Shown here one piece after another: positions 31,860 through 40,500 of a stretch of DNA of 47,325 nt. Numbering within the stretch: the stretch's first letter is position 1; every line of letters begins with the position of its first letter. The notes below the pieces were generated by a model, which was not told the DNA's origin, did not search any database, and saw only the letters and a list, made by a program, of their open reading frames with translations. The DNA is from Lachnospiraceae bacterium (lineage in GTDB: Bacteria > Bacillota > Clostridia > Lachnospirales > Lachnospiraceae), in the NCBI GenBank assembly GCA_030523345.1, contig JAUNIR010000011.1, forward strand, positions 1 to 47,325, in the 5' to 3' direction. The position numbers were made by a program, and so were the translations under genes.

Positions 31860-32093
31860 ATGGATGAACTACCTATGATGATGACTATATCTGGAGCATC
31901 TAGGGAAACAGGCTTGGCTCCAAATGTTTTAAGAAGATTATGTGAGTCTGGGAAAGTAATCACAGTAAGAATTGGGAAGAAATATTATATTAATTCGGTG
32001 AGCTTACAAGAAATTTTGGCAACCGGAACAGTCGTAGAGACAGACAAAAATGAGAATAGTAAGAGTAGTGCAGTTAAGGGTGATATCAGATAG
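31860..32093 (+). CDS. Excisionase-like MerR/HTH_17 DNA-binding protein
   Basis: The 77-residue protein is a small winged-helix type: 'MMTISGASRETGLAPNVLRRLCESGKVITVRIGKKYYINSVSLQEIL'. This is the layout of excisionases and helix-turn-helix domain proteins on Gram-positive elements: helix-turn-helix, then a two-strand wing with 'GKKYYIN'. It would bend DNA at the ends of the element and direct the recombinase to excise, or act as a transcription factor of the mobilisation genes. GGGGGA stands 9 bases before the ATG. A terminator-like hairpin overlaps its stop. Confidence 0.75.
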   Translation: MDELPMMMTISGASRETGLAPNVLRRLCESGKVITVRIGKKYYINSVSLQEILATGTVVETDKNENSKSSAVKGDIR

Positions 32094-32110
32094 GTATCAC
32101 CCATTTTTTT
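32078..32110 (+). terminator. Terminator or attenuator after the excisionase-like gene
   Basis: GGGTGATA (32078-32085) and TATCACCC (32095-32102) form an 8-base stem followed by A and seven T. The stop codon of the excisionase-like gene lies in the loop. Confidence 0.8.
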
Positions 32111-32148
32111 ACAGATGTCAGTTTGGTATCAGAAAGGAGATGCTACAT

Positions 32149-32406
32149 ATGGAAAAAAACGAGACTTTGGCTGAATTGCAGGAGAAACATCGGATGCAAA
32201 TGAAGGAAAGGCGAGACGCAATCAAGCAGCGCAAAGCCAGAACAAGACGCTTGATTGTGCATGGAGCAGTTGCGGAAGGCTTTATCGAGAATTCTGAAGA
32301 TATGAACGGTGAAGAGTTCCAAAGTGCCTGTGCAAATGCTTTTCATGGCACTGGAGCAAATGCGACAAGCTCTCTGCAAGAGTCCTGCGGAAGCAACCCT
32401 CGGTAG
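32149..32406 (+). CDS. DUF3847-like mobilisation accessory protein
   Basis: The start at 32149 (MEKNETLAEL) has AGAAAGGAGA 7-8 bases upstream; the longer frame from 32050 runs through the terminator and is rejected. The 85-residue protein is highly charged with a helical basic stretch ('HRMQMKERRDAIKQRKARTRRL') and 'IVHGAVAEGFIENSEDMNGEEF'. Similar small proteins (DUF3847, as I recall) sit just before MobA/MobL relaxases on Firmicute elements and are thought to help at oriT. The hairpin-rich region and the relaxase gene follow. Confidence 0.7.
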   Translation: MEKNETLAELQEKHRMQMKERRDAIKQRKARTRRLIVHGAVAEGFIENSEDMNGEEFQSACANAFHGTGANATSSLQESCGSNPR

Positions 32407-32407
32407 A

Positions 32408-32541
32408 GCGCACTCATCATGCCTTTAGGCGTGATGTATAAGTGCGCCCTTCACTGTCTCACTCCGTGATCCAGTTCAGGGAGTGAGCGTGTTCTGACTG
32501 CTTCGGCAGTCGGCTTAGAACACATTTGGGCGTATCCGCCC
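32408..32541 (+). other. Hairpin-rich region, probable origin of transfer
   Basis: Four inverted repeats stand in a row between the DUF3847-like gene and the relaxase. GCGCACT..AGTGCGC (32408-32447) has an inner CATCATGCC/GGCGTGATG. CTCACTCC/GGAGTGAG follows (32458-32487), then GTGTTCT/AGAACAC (32489-32523) enclosing the perfect GACTGC-TTCG-GCAGTC stem, and GGGCG-TATC-CGCCC (32528-32541). Location just upstream of a relaxase is where oriT is normally found. A structured RNA leader is the alternative. Confidence 0.55.
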
Positions 32542-32574
32542 TCTATTAAAAGAAAAAGAAAGGATGTGATTTTG

Positions 32575-34425
32575 ATGGCGATATATCATTGCTCAGTAAA
32601 GGTTCTTGGAAGGAATGAGGGGAAATCTGCTGTTGCTGCAGCTGCTTATAGAGCAGGAGAAGAGCTTACAAGTATATATGATGGAATAACAAGGGATTAT
32701 ACAAAAAAGGGATGGGTTGAGGATAAGTTCATAATGCTCCCAGACCATGCACCACAAGAGTATAAGGATAGATCCAAATTATGGAATGCTGTAGAAACTG
32801 CGGAGAAAGCTTCTAATGCTCAGCTTGCCAGGGAAGTAGAGGTATCGTTGCCAGTGGAAATGTCTAGGGAAGAACAGCTGGCGGTAGTTCGTGAATTTGT
32901 TCAAAAGAATTTTGTATCGCAAGGAATGTGCGCAGATATAGCAATTCATAATCCACCAGTAAAAAATGATAGGAATCAGGCTATTGATGCCGATGGAAAT
33001 CCAACAAAAGATCAAGGCAAAATGCAATTTAAGAATCCTCATGCACATATTCTTTTAACAGTCCGTCCAATATCAAAAGATGGCAAGTGGGAAGAAAAAT
33101 CAAAGGTTGAATATTTGTGTATGAAGGATGGAGAAGAGAAGGGTTTCACTGCTGAAGAGTTTCAAAAGGCAAAACTTGAAGGATGGGAAAAACAGTTCAA
33201 ATTTATTGATGGAAAAAAGAAGGTGTGGCTTCCTGGTTCTGTTGGAAATGAACGCGAATTAAAACGCGTGAATCGGACACCAAAGACAAGTCAGTATGGT
33301 AGAAAAAATCCAACAGTTGAATATTGGAATAGTGACGAGCGTGTTCCTGAATGGAGAAAAAGCTGGGAAGATTGCGTGAATAAAAAATTTGAAGAACTCG
33401 AAAAGGATATTCATATTGATAGTAGGTCATATGAAGCACAGGGGTTGGATAGATTACCGACTGTACATATGGGACCAGCAGCTATAAATATAGAGCGCAA
33501 AGCAGATAGAGAAGTGCGCGAAGGTGCATCTGAAAATGATGTGATTAGATCTGATATAGGCGATATAAATCGAGATATAAAGAAATATAATAATTGGCTT
33601 CTTTTAGCAAAGGCGATGCTTGAATCTAAGATTAGTAAGCTTAAATCTGCTATAGAATCAGTTGCTCCTACTGCTACTCATAAAGTAAATGAAGTTGAAG
33701 AATTTATTGATAAATTAAAAGAAAATAATGAGATATTCCAGATACCATCTGATAGCAAATATGCAGGACATTTTTCAAAAGATGCATTAAAGGATATGCG
33801 GGAACCTGATTATATAAGAAAGTATGTAAGATACTACAAGTTAGATTCATTTGGTTCTGTGACAGTTGCTTACAAAAAAGCTGAAAGTGAGATGCAGGTA
33901 TATCAGAGTACGCGACTTACCAATAAACAGAAAGCTGATCGATTAAAGGATTATGCTGAAACCTATCAAATGATACAAAAGGTTAAATCTGTGTATGAAG
34001 AAAGTAGAAAGAAATCTCCAGTAGGAAAGATTGTCTTTGATAATCTTCATAAAGAAGAATTGGCTGAATATCATATGCTTGTTGAAAAATTAAATGGTAT
34101 GTTGGACGGAGCACCTGTAACACCTAAAAAGTGGGATAAAGAGATAAATGCATTACAAGCTGAAATAGAGAATCTCGATAAAAAAATTGAGGCGAAATAT
34201 ACAGAACTTGTATGTGAGGAAGCTATTGAGCATACAGTGAAATATGGTGGAAAAGCAAAATCGTTAAAGCGTAAATTGGATGGAAAAATAGATGATGTAA
34301 AGCAAAAGGATAGAGACGATAATCCACCCCAAAATAGCGATCCATTACATTGCGGTATGAATGTTCCAGAAAGTGAAAAAACTGAAAATCGAAAAAAGAA
34401 CAAGCCATCATGGGATGCATTATAA
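32575..34425 (+). CDS. mobA: MobA/MobL-family conjugative relaxase
   Basis: The ATG at 32575 (MAIYHCSVKV) is preferred over the GTG at 32566, which is too close to the AAAGGA. The 616-residue protein has a MobA/MobL domain in the first 200 residues: 'SVKVLGRNEGKSAVAAAAYRAGE', then metal-binding histidines at about H125 ('IAIHNPP') and H146/H148 ('NPHAHILLTVRP'). The rear is a long helical, coiled-coil-rich region. The enzyme nicks one DNA strand at oriT and carries it through a conjugation channel. No coupling protein or type IV secretion gene appears in the window, so transfer would depend on a helper element or on genes past the right edge. Confidence 0.9.
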   Translation: MAIYHCSVKVLGRNEGKSAVAAAAYRAGEELTSIYDGITRDYTKKGWVEDKFIMLPDHAPQEYKDRSKLWNAVETAEKASNAQLAREVEVSLPVEMSREEQLAVVREFVQKNFVSQGMCADIAIHNPPVKNDRNQAIDADGNPTKDQGKMQFKNPHAHILLTVRPISKDGKWEEKSKVEYLCMKDGEEKGFTAEEFQKAKLEGWEKQFKFIDGKKKVWLPGSVGNERELKRVNRTPKTSQYGRKNPTVEYWNSDERVPEWRKSWEDCVNKKFEELEKDIHIDSRSYEAQGLDRLPTVHMGPAAINIERKADREVREGASENDVIRSDIGDINRDIKKYNNWLLLAKAMLESKISKLKSAIESVAPTATHKVNEVEEFIDKLKENNEIFQIPSDSKYAGHFSKDALKDMREPDYIRKYVRYYKLDSFGSVTVAYKKAESEMQVYQSTRLTNKQKADRLKDYAETYQMIQKVKSVYEESRKKSPVGKIVFDNLHKEELAEYHMLVEKLNGMLDGAPVTPKKWDKEINALQAEIENLDKKIEAKYTELVCEEAIEHTVKYGGKAKSLKRKLDGKIDDVKQKDRDDNPPQNSDPLHCGMNVPESEKTENRKKNKPSWDAL

Positions 34426-34446
34426 AATGTCATAATAGTGAGTCTG

Positions 34447-34469
34447 GTGCTCATATGAGCACTGGATTT
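34447..34469 (+). terminator. Palindrome after the relaxase, probable terminator
   Basis: GTGCTCATATGAGCAC is a perfect 16-base palindrome (34447-34462), followed by TGGATTTTT. It lies 22 bases after the relaxase stop, so it probably ends that transcript and insulates the defence operon. Confidence 0.55.
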
Positions 34470-34560
34470 TTGCTGTGAAAATGTGCTCGAAATGTGGATG
34501 AAAGGATGCAATGAAGAACGAATTTTTATGTTTTTGCGATTTGCAAAACTCAAAACAAAA

Positions 34561-34589
34561 TTGATTTTTGAGAAACGATATGGTAGTAT
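34561..34589 (+). promoter_or_regulatory. Promoter of the defence-operon regulator
   Basis: TTGATT at 34561-34566 and TAGTAT at 34584-34589 are 17 bases apart, a fair sigma-A match. The regulator gene starts 50 bases after the -10 box. Confidence 0.5.
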
Positions 34590-34639
34590 ATTGTTGGTGT
34601 TTTTTATCCATTTAGCAGAATGATTAAAGGTGATTAGCT

Positions 34640-34867
34640 ATGTCAATGAATTATAACAAATTATGGAAGCTCCTTATTGATAGAGGGCTGTATCGAAAAG
34701 ATTTGAGAGAAATGGCGGGCATTTCAACAAATGCTCTGGCAAAAATGGGAAAAGGTGGAGATGTTTCTACTCAGGTATTAGGGAAAATATGCAAAGCTTT
34801 AGATGTAAAAATAGAAGATATAGTTGAAGTGGTTCCAGACAAGTCCGATATTTTGGACACCAAATAG
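34640..34867 (+). CDS. Small XRE regulator heading the defence operon
   Basis: The 75-residue protein is a compact Cro/cI-type HTH: 'NKLWKLLIDRGLYRKDLREMAGISTNALAKMGKGGDVSTQVLGKICKALDVKIEDIVEVV'. This exact type (HTH_26, YozG-like) is often found directly in front of restriction-modification and other defence genes in Firmicutes, where it seems to set expression. AAAGGTGAT precedes its ATG. It is followed after about 60 bases by the PAPS-reductase-like gene. A GTCC-N8-GGAC dyad (34843-34858) lies in its 3' end and could be its operator for the genes behind it. Confidence 0.85.
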   Translation: MSMNYNKLWKLLIDRGLYRKDLREMAGISTNALAKMGKGGDVSTQVLGKICKALDVKIEDIVEVVPDKSDILDTK

Positions 34868-34925
34868 ACTATAATATATATGACTAGACTAAGTATGAGT
34901 ATGAACATAGGAGGTGAGCGACAGA

Positions 34926-36641
34926 GTGTGGTGCCGTAATTGTAATATAGAGACAAATGAAAAAGAGTGCCCGGTCTGTGGCGAGGAAACGGTCGAGGAC
35001 CTTCCTATTGAGGTTTATTGGTGTAAGCATTGTAAGACACCTATCATTCAGCTAACTAATCAGGCAGATAAGGGCGTGTGCCCAATTTGTGGAGAAAAAA
35101 CCAAATATCTAACTACAGATTTGAGACCTGTATTTCCGGAAGAACGTCTGTTGTTGGAAATATTATTAGATAAGAGACCAAATGAGTTTGTAAAAAGCTC
35201 CGTTTGGTCTGTTAATAGTAGGTATTATATTGATGGTAAAAGCATATCAATTCCGAGTAGTTTATTTCAGACAGCAGATACAGATGCTATTGCAACAAAA
35301 TTAAAAATGTATGAGTCTGAAAATACGTATGAGTATTTCAATGAGCACATACAGACTTTTATAGAAGCGAACCGGAATAGATTAAATTATTTAAAAGATG
35401 AAGCATTTGAATTTGTAAGAAAGACTGCATCTAAATTTGACGAGGAACGGCTTGTGATTTCATTTTCGGGTGGGAAGGATTCAACTGTAACAGCCGATGT
35501 TGTTTCGAAAGCCCTTAGTAACCCAAACTTAGTACATATATTTGGCAATACTACTTTGGAGTTTCCGTCTACAGTGGAATATGCAGAGAGATTTAGAGAG
35601 AATCATCCGCAAGCGATCTTTTTATTTGCAAAAAATGATGAGCAAGTGTTTATGGATGTATGCGAGGATATAGGACCACCAGCACGTATGATGCGTTGGT
35701 GTTGTTCTATGTTTAAGACCGGTCCTATTACGCGAGTAATCAATAGTTTGTATAGAAATCAACAGATATTGACCTTTTATGGAATTAGAAAATCCGAGTC
35801 AGTAAGTAGAAGTAAATATAATCGTGTTGAGGATGACGCGGAATCTGTAAAAATACAGCAGCAAACAGTAGCTTCTCCGATTTTCTTCTGGAAAGATATT
35901 GATATATGGCTTTATATGTTGGCTGAAGAGGTTGATTTTAATAAGGCATATAGATTGGGATATGATAGAGTAGGTTGCTGGTGTTGTCCTAATAATAATC
36001 AGAGGGCACAGTTTTTATCTAGAATATACATGCCGGAGCAGTCAAAAAAATGGCGCGATTTTCTTATTGACTTTGCAGTAAAAGTGGGTAAAGAAGATGC
36101 AGAGGTATATGTAGATACAGGAAAGTGGAAAGCGCGTCAAGGTGGAAATGGTCTTGCAGCGGCAGGTGACGTTAAGATTAAGTTCACGAACTGTACAACG
36201 GAAGACCATGCAAAAATTTATAGGTTAGTAAGACCTTTTGATGATGAATTAACAGGTATGTTTACGCCTTTCGGAAGAGTAGCGCCAGAACTAGGTAAGA
36301 AATTACTGAATGAGGTGATTGTGCTTGACTCTAGAACGAATGTGCCGATTCTATCAATACAGCCGTTTAGTCAGGATGGATATGAATATGCTGTTAAGGT
36401 GAGAACTATGAATGTTCAGGATCATGATGATTTGCAGAGAATGGTAGGTTATCAGATCCGAAAATATAATGCATGTAGAAAGTGCTTGAAGTGTGAGTCG
36501 ATTTGTCGAGCAGGAGCGATATCCATTTCAAGTGATAGTTATTATATAGATCCAAGCAAGTGTGTTCACTGTAAGATGTGCATGACCGCAAAATATTTAG
36601 ATGGTGGCTGCACAATGGATAAATATTTGCGTACTAAGTAA
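34926..36641 (+). CDS. sspD: PAPS-reductase-family Fe-S protein, SspD/DndC-like
   Basis: The start is placed at GTG 34926, since the earlier GTG at 34914 lies inside the AGGAGG; spacing is a little long. In the 571-residue product, residues 1-60 carry two zinc ribbons (Cys pairs near 3/6, 15/18, 33/36 and 52/55). A PP-loop domain follows with 'VISFSGGKDSTVTADVV' (SGGKDS near 181-186), 'MRWCCSMFKTGPI' and 'GCWCCPNNNQ'. The C terminus is a ferredoxin-like two-cluster region ('CRKCLKCESICRAGAIS', 'CVHCKMCMTAKYLDGGC'). DndC and SspD adenylate the DNA phosphate and take sulfur from a desulfurase. The neighbouring DUF4007, ATPase and desulfurase genes support that role here. The enzyme class is sure; the substrate is inferred. 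Confidence 0.82.
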   Translation: MWCRNCNIETNEKECPVCGEETVEDLPIEVYWCKHCKTPIIQLTNQADKGVCPICGEKTKYLTTDLRPVFPEERLLLEILLDKRPNEFVKSSVWSVNSRYYIDGKSISIPSSLFQTADTDAIATKLKMYESENTYEYFNEHIQTFIEANRNRLNYLKDEAFEFVRKTASKFDEERLVISFSGGKDSTVTADVVSKALSNPNLVHIFGNTTLEFPSTVEYAERFRENHPQAIFLFAKNDEQVFMDVCEDIGPPARMMRWCCSMFKTGPITRVINSLYRNQQILTFYGIRKSESVSRSKYNRVEDDAESVKIQQQTVASPIFFWKDIDIWLYMLAEEVDFNKAYRLGYDRVGCWCCPNNNQRAQFLSRIYMPEQSKKWRDFLIDFAVKVGKEDAEVYVDTGKWKARQGGNGLAAAGDVKIKFTNCTTEDHAKIYRLVRPFDDELTGMFTPFGRVAPELGKKLLNEVIVLDSRTNVPILSIQPFSQDGYEYAVKVRTMNVQDHDDLQRMVGYQIRKYNACRKCLKCESICRAGAISISSDSYYIDPSKCVHCKMCMTAKYLDGGCTMDKYLRTK

Positions 36642-36661
36642 CAGTTATGGAGGTTGTTGTA

Positions 36662-37558
36662 ATGACAATGAAGTTTCGTGCTCACGATACATTTTTCATA
36701 AGGAAAGGTTGGCTTAGCAAGGGCATGGAGCGTGTTGTTGCTAAGGATGATTTATTTGTAGATAAAAATGAAAATCCTATGGATGTGCTAGGGATTGGAT
36801 CAAACATGGTTAAGGCTTTGAGATACTGGCTACAGGCAGTCGGCTTAACAAAAGAAGCAACTAAGGGGAAAAGAGTACAGAGCTTAACACCACTTGGAAG
36901 AGAAATCTTTGCGCATGACAAATTTACTGAAGAATTAGGAACTTTATATTTGCTTCATTACCAGCTTGCAAAACAAACTGAAGAAGCAACTGCATGGTAT
37001 TACTTTTTTAATGAGTTTTCTGTGTCAGAGTTTACGAGGGAGGAATTTGTACAAGGACTGCAGAATTATATATTAATGACTGATGATACGGCTACAGTGG
37101 CAATCAGATCATTGAATGATGATTTTCAGTGTATTATAAATACTTATTTGCCAAGATTCAAATCCAATCCAGGAAAAGTTTCGCCAGAGAATAATATTGA
37201 TTGTCCGTTTGGTGAACTTGGGTTAGTAGATATAGCTAATAAGAAACAGAAGACTTATAAGAAAACAATACCATCAGCGAAGTCATTTAACCCTTGGGTT
37301 GTTTATGCAGTGATTATGGATCAGGCTGAAGGACGGAGTGAAATCGGGTTAAATGAACTTCTGACTAAACCTAAAAATATTGGAAAAGTATTTAATCTTG
37401 ATGCTATCACTATGTTGGATATTCTGCATGAGGTAGAAAATGCAGGCTTGATTAAAATTATTCGAACAGCAGGTCTTGATGTTATTCAGTTAAATAAACA
37501 GATGACATTTGATGATTGCGTAGCTAAGTATTACGAAACTATAGACGAAGAAATGTAG
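36662..37558 (+). CDS. sspB: DUF4007 protein, SspB-like
   Basis: The ATG at 36662 (MTMKFRAHD) has GGAGG 8 bases upstream; the ATG at 36647 precedes that site. The 298-residue protein matches DUF4007 through 'MKFRAHDTFFIRKGWLSKGM', 'DVLGIGSNMVKALRYWLQAVGL' and 'LTPLGREIFAHDKFTEELGTLYLLHY'. A C-terminal winged-helix-like segment is also visible ('LDAITMLDILHEVENAGLIKI'). In Ssp phosphorothioation this family, as I recall it, is the SspB DNA nickase that works with SspC and SspD. No classical nuclease motif is evident by eye. It lies 20 bases after the PAPS-reductase-like gene and directly before the large ATPase, the same company it keeps in ssp and some BREX-like loci. Confidence 0.85.
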   Translation: MTMKFRAHDTFFIRKGWLSKGMERVVAKDDLFVDKNENPMDVLGIGSNMVKALRYWLQAVGLTKEATKGKRVQSLTPLGREIFAHDKFTEELGTLYLLHYQLAKQTEEATAWYYFFNEFSVSEFTREEFVQGLQNYILMTDDTATVAIRSLNDDFQCIINTYLPRFKSNPGKVSPENNIDCPFGELGLVDIANKKQKTYKKTIPSAKSFNPWVVYAVIMDQAEGRSEIGLNELLTKPKNIGKVFNLDAITMLDILHEVENAGLIKIIRTAGLDVIQLNKQMTFDDCVAKYYETIDEEM

Positions 37559-37568
37559 GTGGATGTCA

Positions 37569-40500
37569 ATGAGCAAAATGATATCGGTTGCTTCAGGTTT
37601 TCAGTATTCGGTGAATATTGGATATGATCTGAACAATGATGATAAGTTGAAAAATTTTATACCGACTAGATCTGCGTTGGCATTAATGGAAGATATTCTT
37701 CTAAGCACTAATCCAACGTCTACAGAGAGAGCGAGAGTTCTTATTGGAGCATATGGTAAGGGTAAGTCGCACATCGTACTTACAATTCTTGCTATGCTCA
37801 TGAAGAGAGAGCGTTCATTATTCGAAAAAGCAATGCCAAAGATCCAGGAAAATCCAAGGCTTATGCAGATTGTAGATAATTATTATGATTCAAATAACAA
37901 AATTTTGCCTGTAATAATTACTGGAAGCAATACTAGTCTGCCTCAGGCTTTTTTGCTTGCGCTTCAAAGAACGCTATCTACTAATGGTTTATTAGACGTA
38001 ATGCCTGAAACAAATTATAAAGCAGCTGTGCAGGTTATTAATCGCTGGGAAAAAGATTTTCCAGAAACATATAAAAAGCTTAAAACAGAACTTGATATGC
38101 CGATTAAGCAATTTGTTGAGGCACTACAGAATTTCGATACAGAAGCATATGAAAGGTTTGAGAGAATATATCCTAGTCTTACTGCTGGTAGTATTTTCAA
38201 TCCATTTTTAGGTTTTGATGTGGTTGATCTTTATGAAGAAGCCGTTAGAGGTTTAAAGACAAAAGGATATACAGGAATTTATGTTATTTATGATGAGTTT
38301 AGTAAATTCCTCGAAGCTAATATAAAGGAAGCATCTGTGAGTGATACAAAAATGCTACAGGACTTTGCTGAAAAATGTAACAGAAGTGGCGAAGCGCAGA
38401 TGCATTTAATGCTTATATCGCACAAAGAAATTGCTAATTATATTGATAAGCTTCCAAAGCAGAAGGTAGATGGTTGGCGAGGTGTTTCTGAACGTTTTAA
38501 GCATATTCACTTAAATAATAATTTTACTCAGACCTATGAAATTATAGGATCTGCTATTCAGAAAAAGGACACAAAATGGGAGAAATTCTGTCAAAATTTT
38601 GCAAAGAGTTTCGAAGACATTTTTCAGAGATATGGAAAGCATAACATCTTTGGCGATGTAGATGAGGAATACTTGACGAAGACATTATATGCTTGTTATC
38701 CTCTGCATCCAGTGTCTACGTTTGTGTTGCCGAGATTGTCAGAAAGAGTAGCACAGAATGAAAGAACTTTGTTTACTTTTATTTCTGCACCTGGTGTATC
38801 AACATTGCCAGCTTTCTTAGAGACATATGAAGATGATCATTTTGAATTGATTACACCGGATCTTATTTATGATTACTTTGAACCGCTCTTTAAGAAAGAG
38901 GTATATGGCGGAAGTATACATGAAAATTATGTATTGACGGAAATGATACTGGACAAGCTTAGTGAAGATTCTCTTGAGAGAAAGATTATAAAGACACTTT
39001 CGTTGATATATATTTTGGAGCAGTTTGAAAAATTGCAACCTTCAAAAGATGAGCTTGTTAGCATCTATTCGATTAGCTATACGCCGGAAGAGATAAACCA
39101 AGCTATTGATAATCTAATTGAGAAGGAATATGTGATTTATCTTAAAAGAAGTAATAACTTTTTGAGATTAAAGCAGACATCTGGAGTAGATATCAGACAA
39201 AAAATAAATGATATGGTAGAAGTTCAGAGTAAAAAAACGACAGTGAAAGATACTCTGAATAACTCTAATTTTGATAATTATATATATCCGTCTCGTTATA
39301 ACAACGAGAGAGATATGATCAGATACTTTACATTTGAATTTATTGACGAGGATGAAGTGACTGATGATGTTGACTGGGTACTTAAGAGTGCCTCTATTGA
39401 TGCTGATGGCGTAGTTTATGGAGTAATTCCTCATAGCGAAGACTCTATTAGTAGGCTTAAAGATATTATTCTCAGAACTAGTGAAGCAACTGAAAGTATA
39501 ATATTCATTTTACCGAGACATTTTTCAGAAATAAGTGACATTGTTAAAGAATACAATGCTGTGTCAATACTTAGAGATGGAGCTAATGATGATAAGGTTC
39601 TTTTTGATGAATATGAAGTAATTTATGAGGATCTCAGAGAAGTAATTGGTACCTTTATGCGTGGATATACAAGACCAGAAGAGTATAAATCACGTTACAT
39701 TTATAAAGGCAATGAAATTGCGATCTCGAGAAAAGCAGCTTTGACAGAATTGATGTCTGCTATTTGTGATGAAGTGTATTCACTCACGCCGATTATCAAT
39801 AATGAGGCAATGAACAGAAATGAAATCACTGCTACAGCAAATAATAGTAGAAATAAGATTGTAGCAGCTTTGCTTCGAAATGAGTTAGAACCTAATCTTG
39901 GACTTACAGGCTCTGGACAGGAAGTTTCGATTATGAGGAGCACGCTTATTCGTACCGGTATTTGGGAAGAAAATGAGGGATTGCCTAAACTTAATTTGAA
40001 ACCAACTGTAGTGGAACATATTGATGAAATGCTGGCAGTAATCGAGGATTTCATTGTTGAGACAAGACAAAACGGTACAATGTCTTTCGATGAATTATAT
40101 TTCAGACTTACATCAGCTGAAGGAAAAATCGGACTTAGAAAAGGATTAATACCAATCTATCTCGCTGTAGTAATGCATGAGTATAAAAGAGAGATTGTTA
40201 TTTCAGACCAGTTTGGACAGGTTGCATTATCTGCTGAAACTTTGTTGCAGATAAACTCTAAGCCAGATATGTTTTCATTGGCATATCTTGATTGGGATCC
40301 TGAAAAGGAATCTTTTGTCAACAGATTGGCAGAGAATTTTGCTGAATATATTGTCGATGCCGAAAGAGGTGCAAATTCATATGATTACGTTGTGTCAGCT
40401 ATGCGTCGATGGTATATGGCATTGCCGAAGTACGTTAAGGAAAGTAAAAAAGGAGCAGATGGGAAAAAGCTTCCTAAAGCATATCAGGATCTGCTTAAGT

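Noticed and set aside
31748-31963. A 71-residue leftward frame opposite the excisionase-like start
   Set aside because: It is an AT-rich frame with many Ile, Phe and His that covers a promoter region and the start of a well-initiated gene; no ribosome-binding site.
32408-32541. CRISPR-like array
   Set aside because: The repeated look comes from inverted repeats with different sequences, not from direct repeats with spacers, and no cas gene is present.
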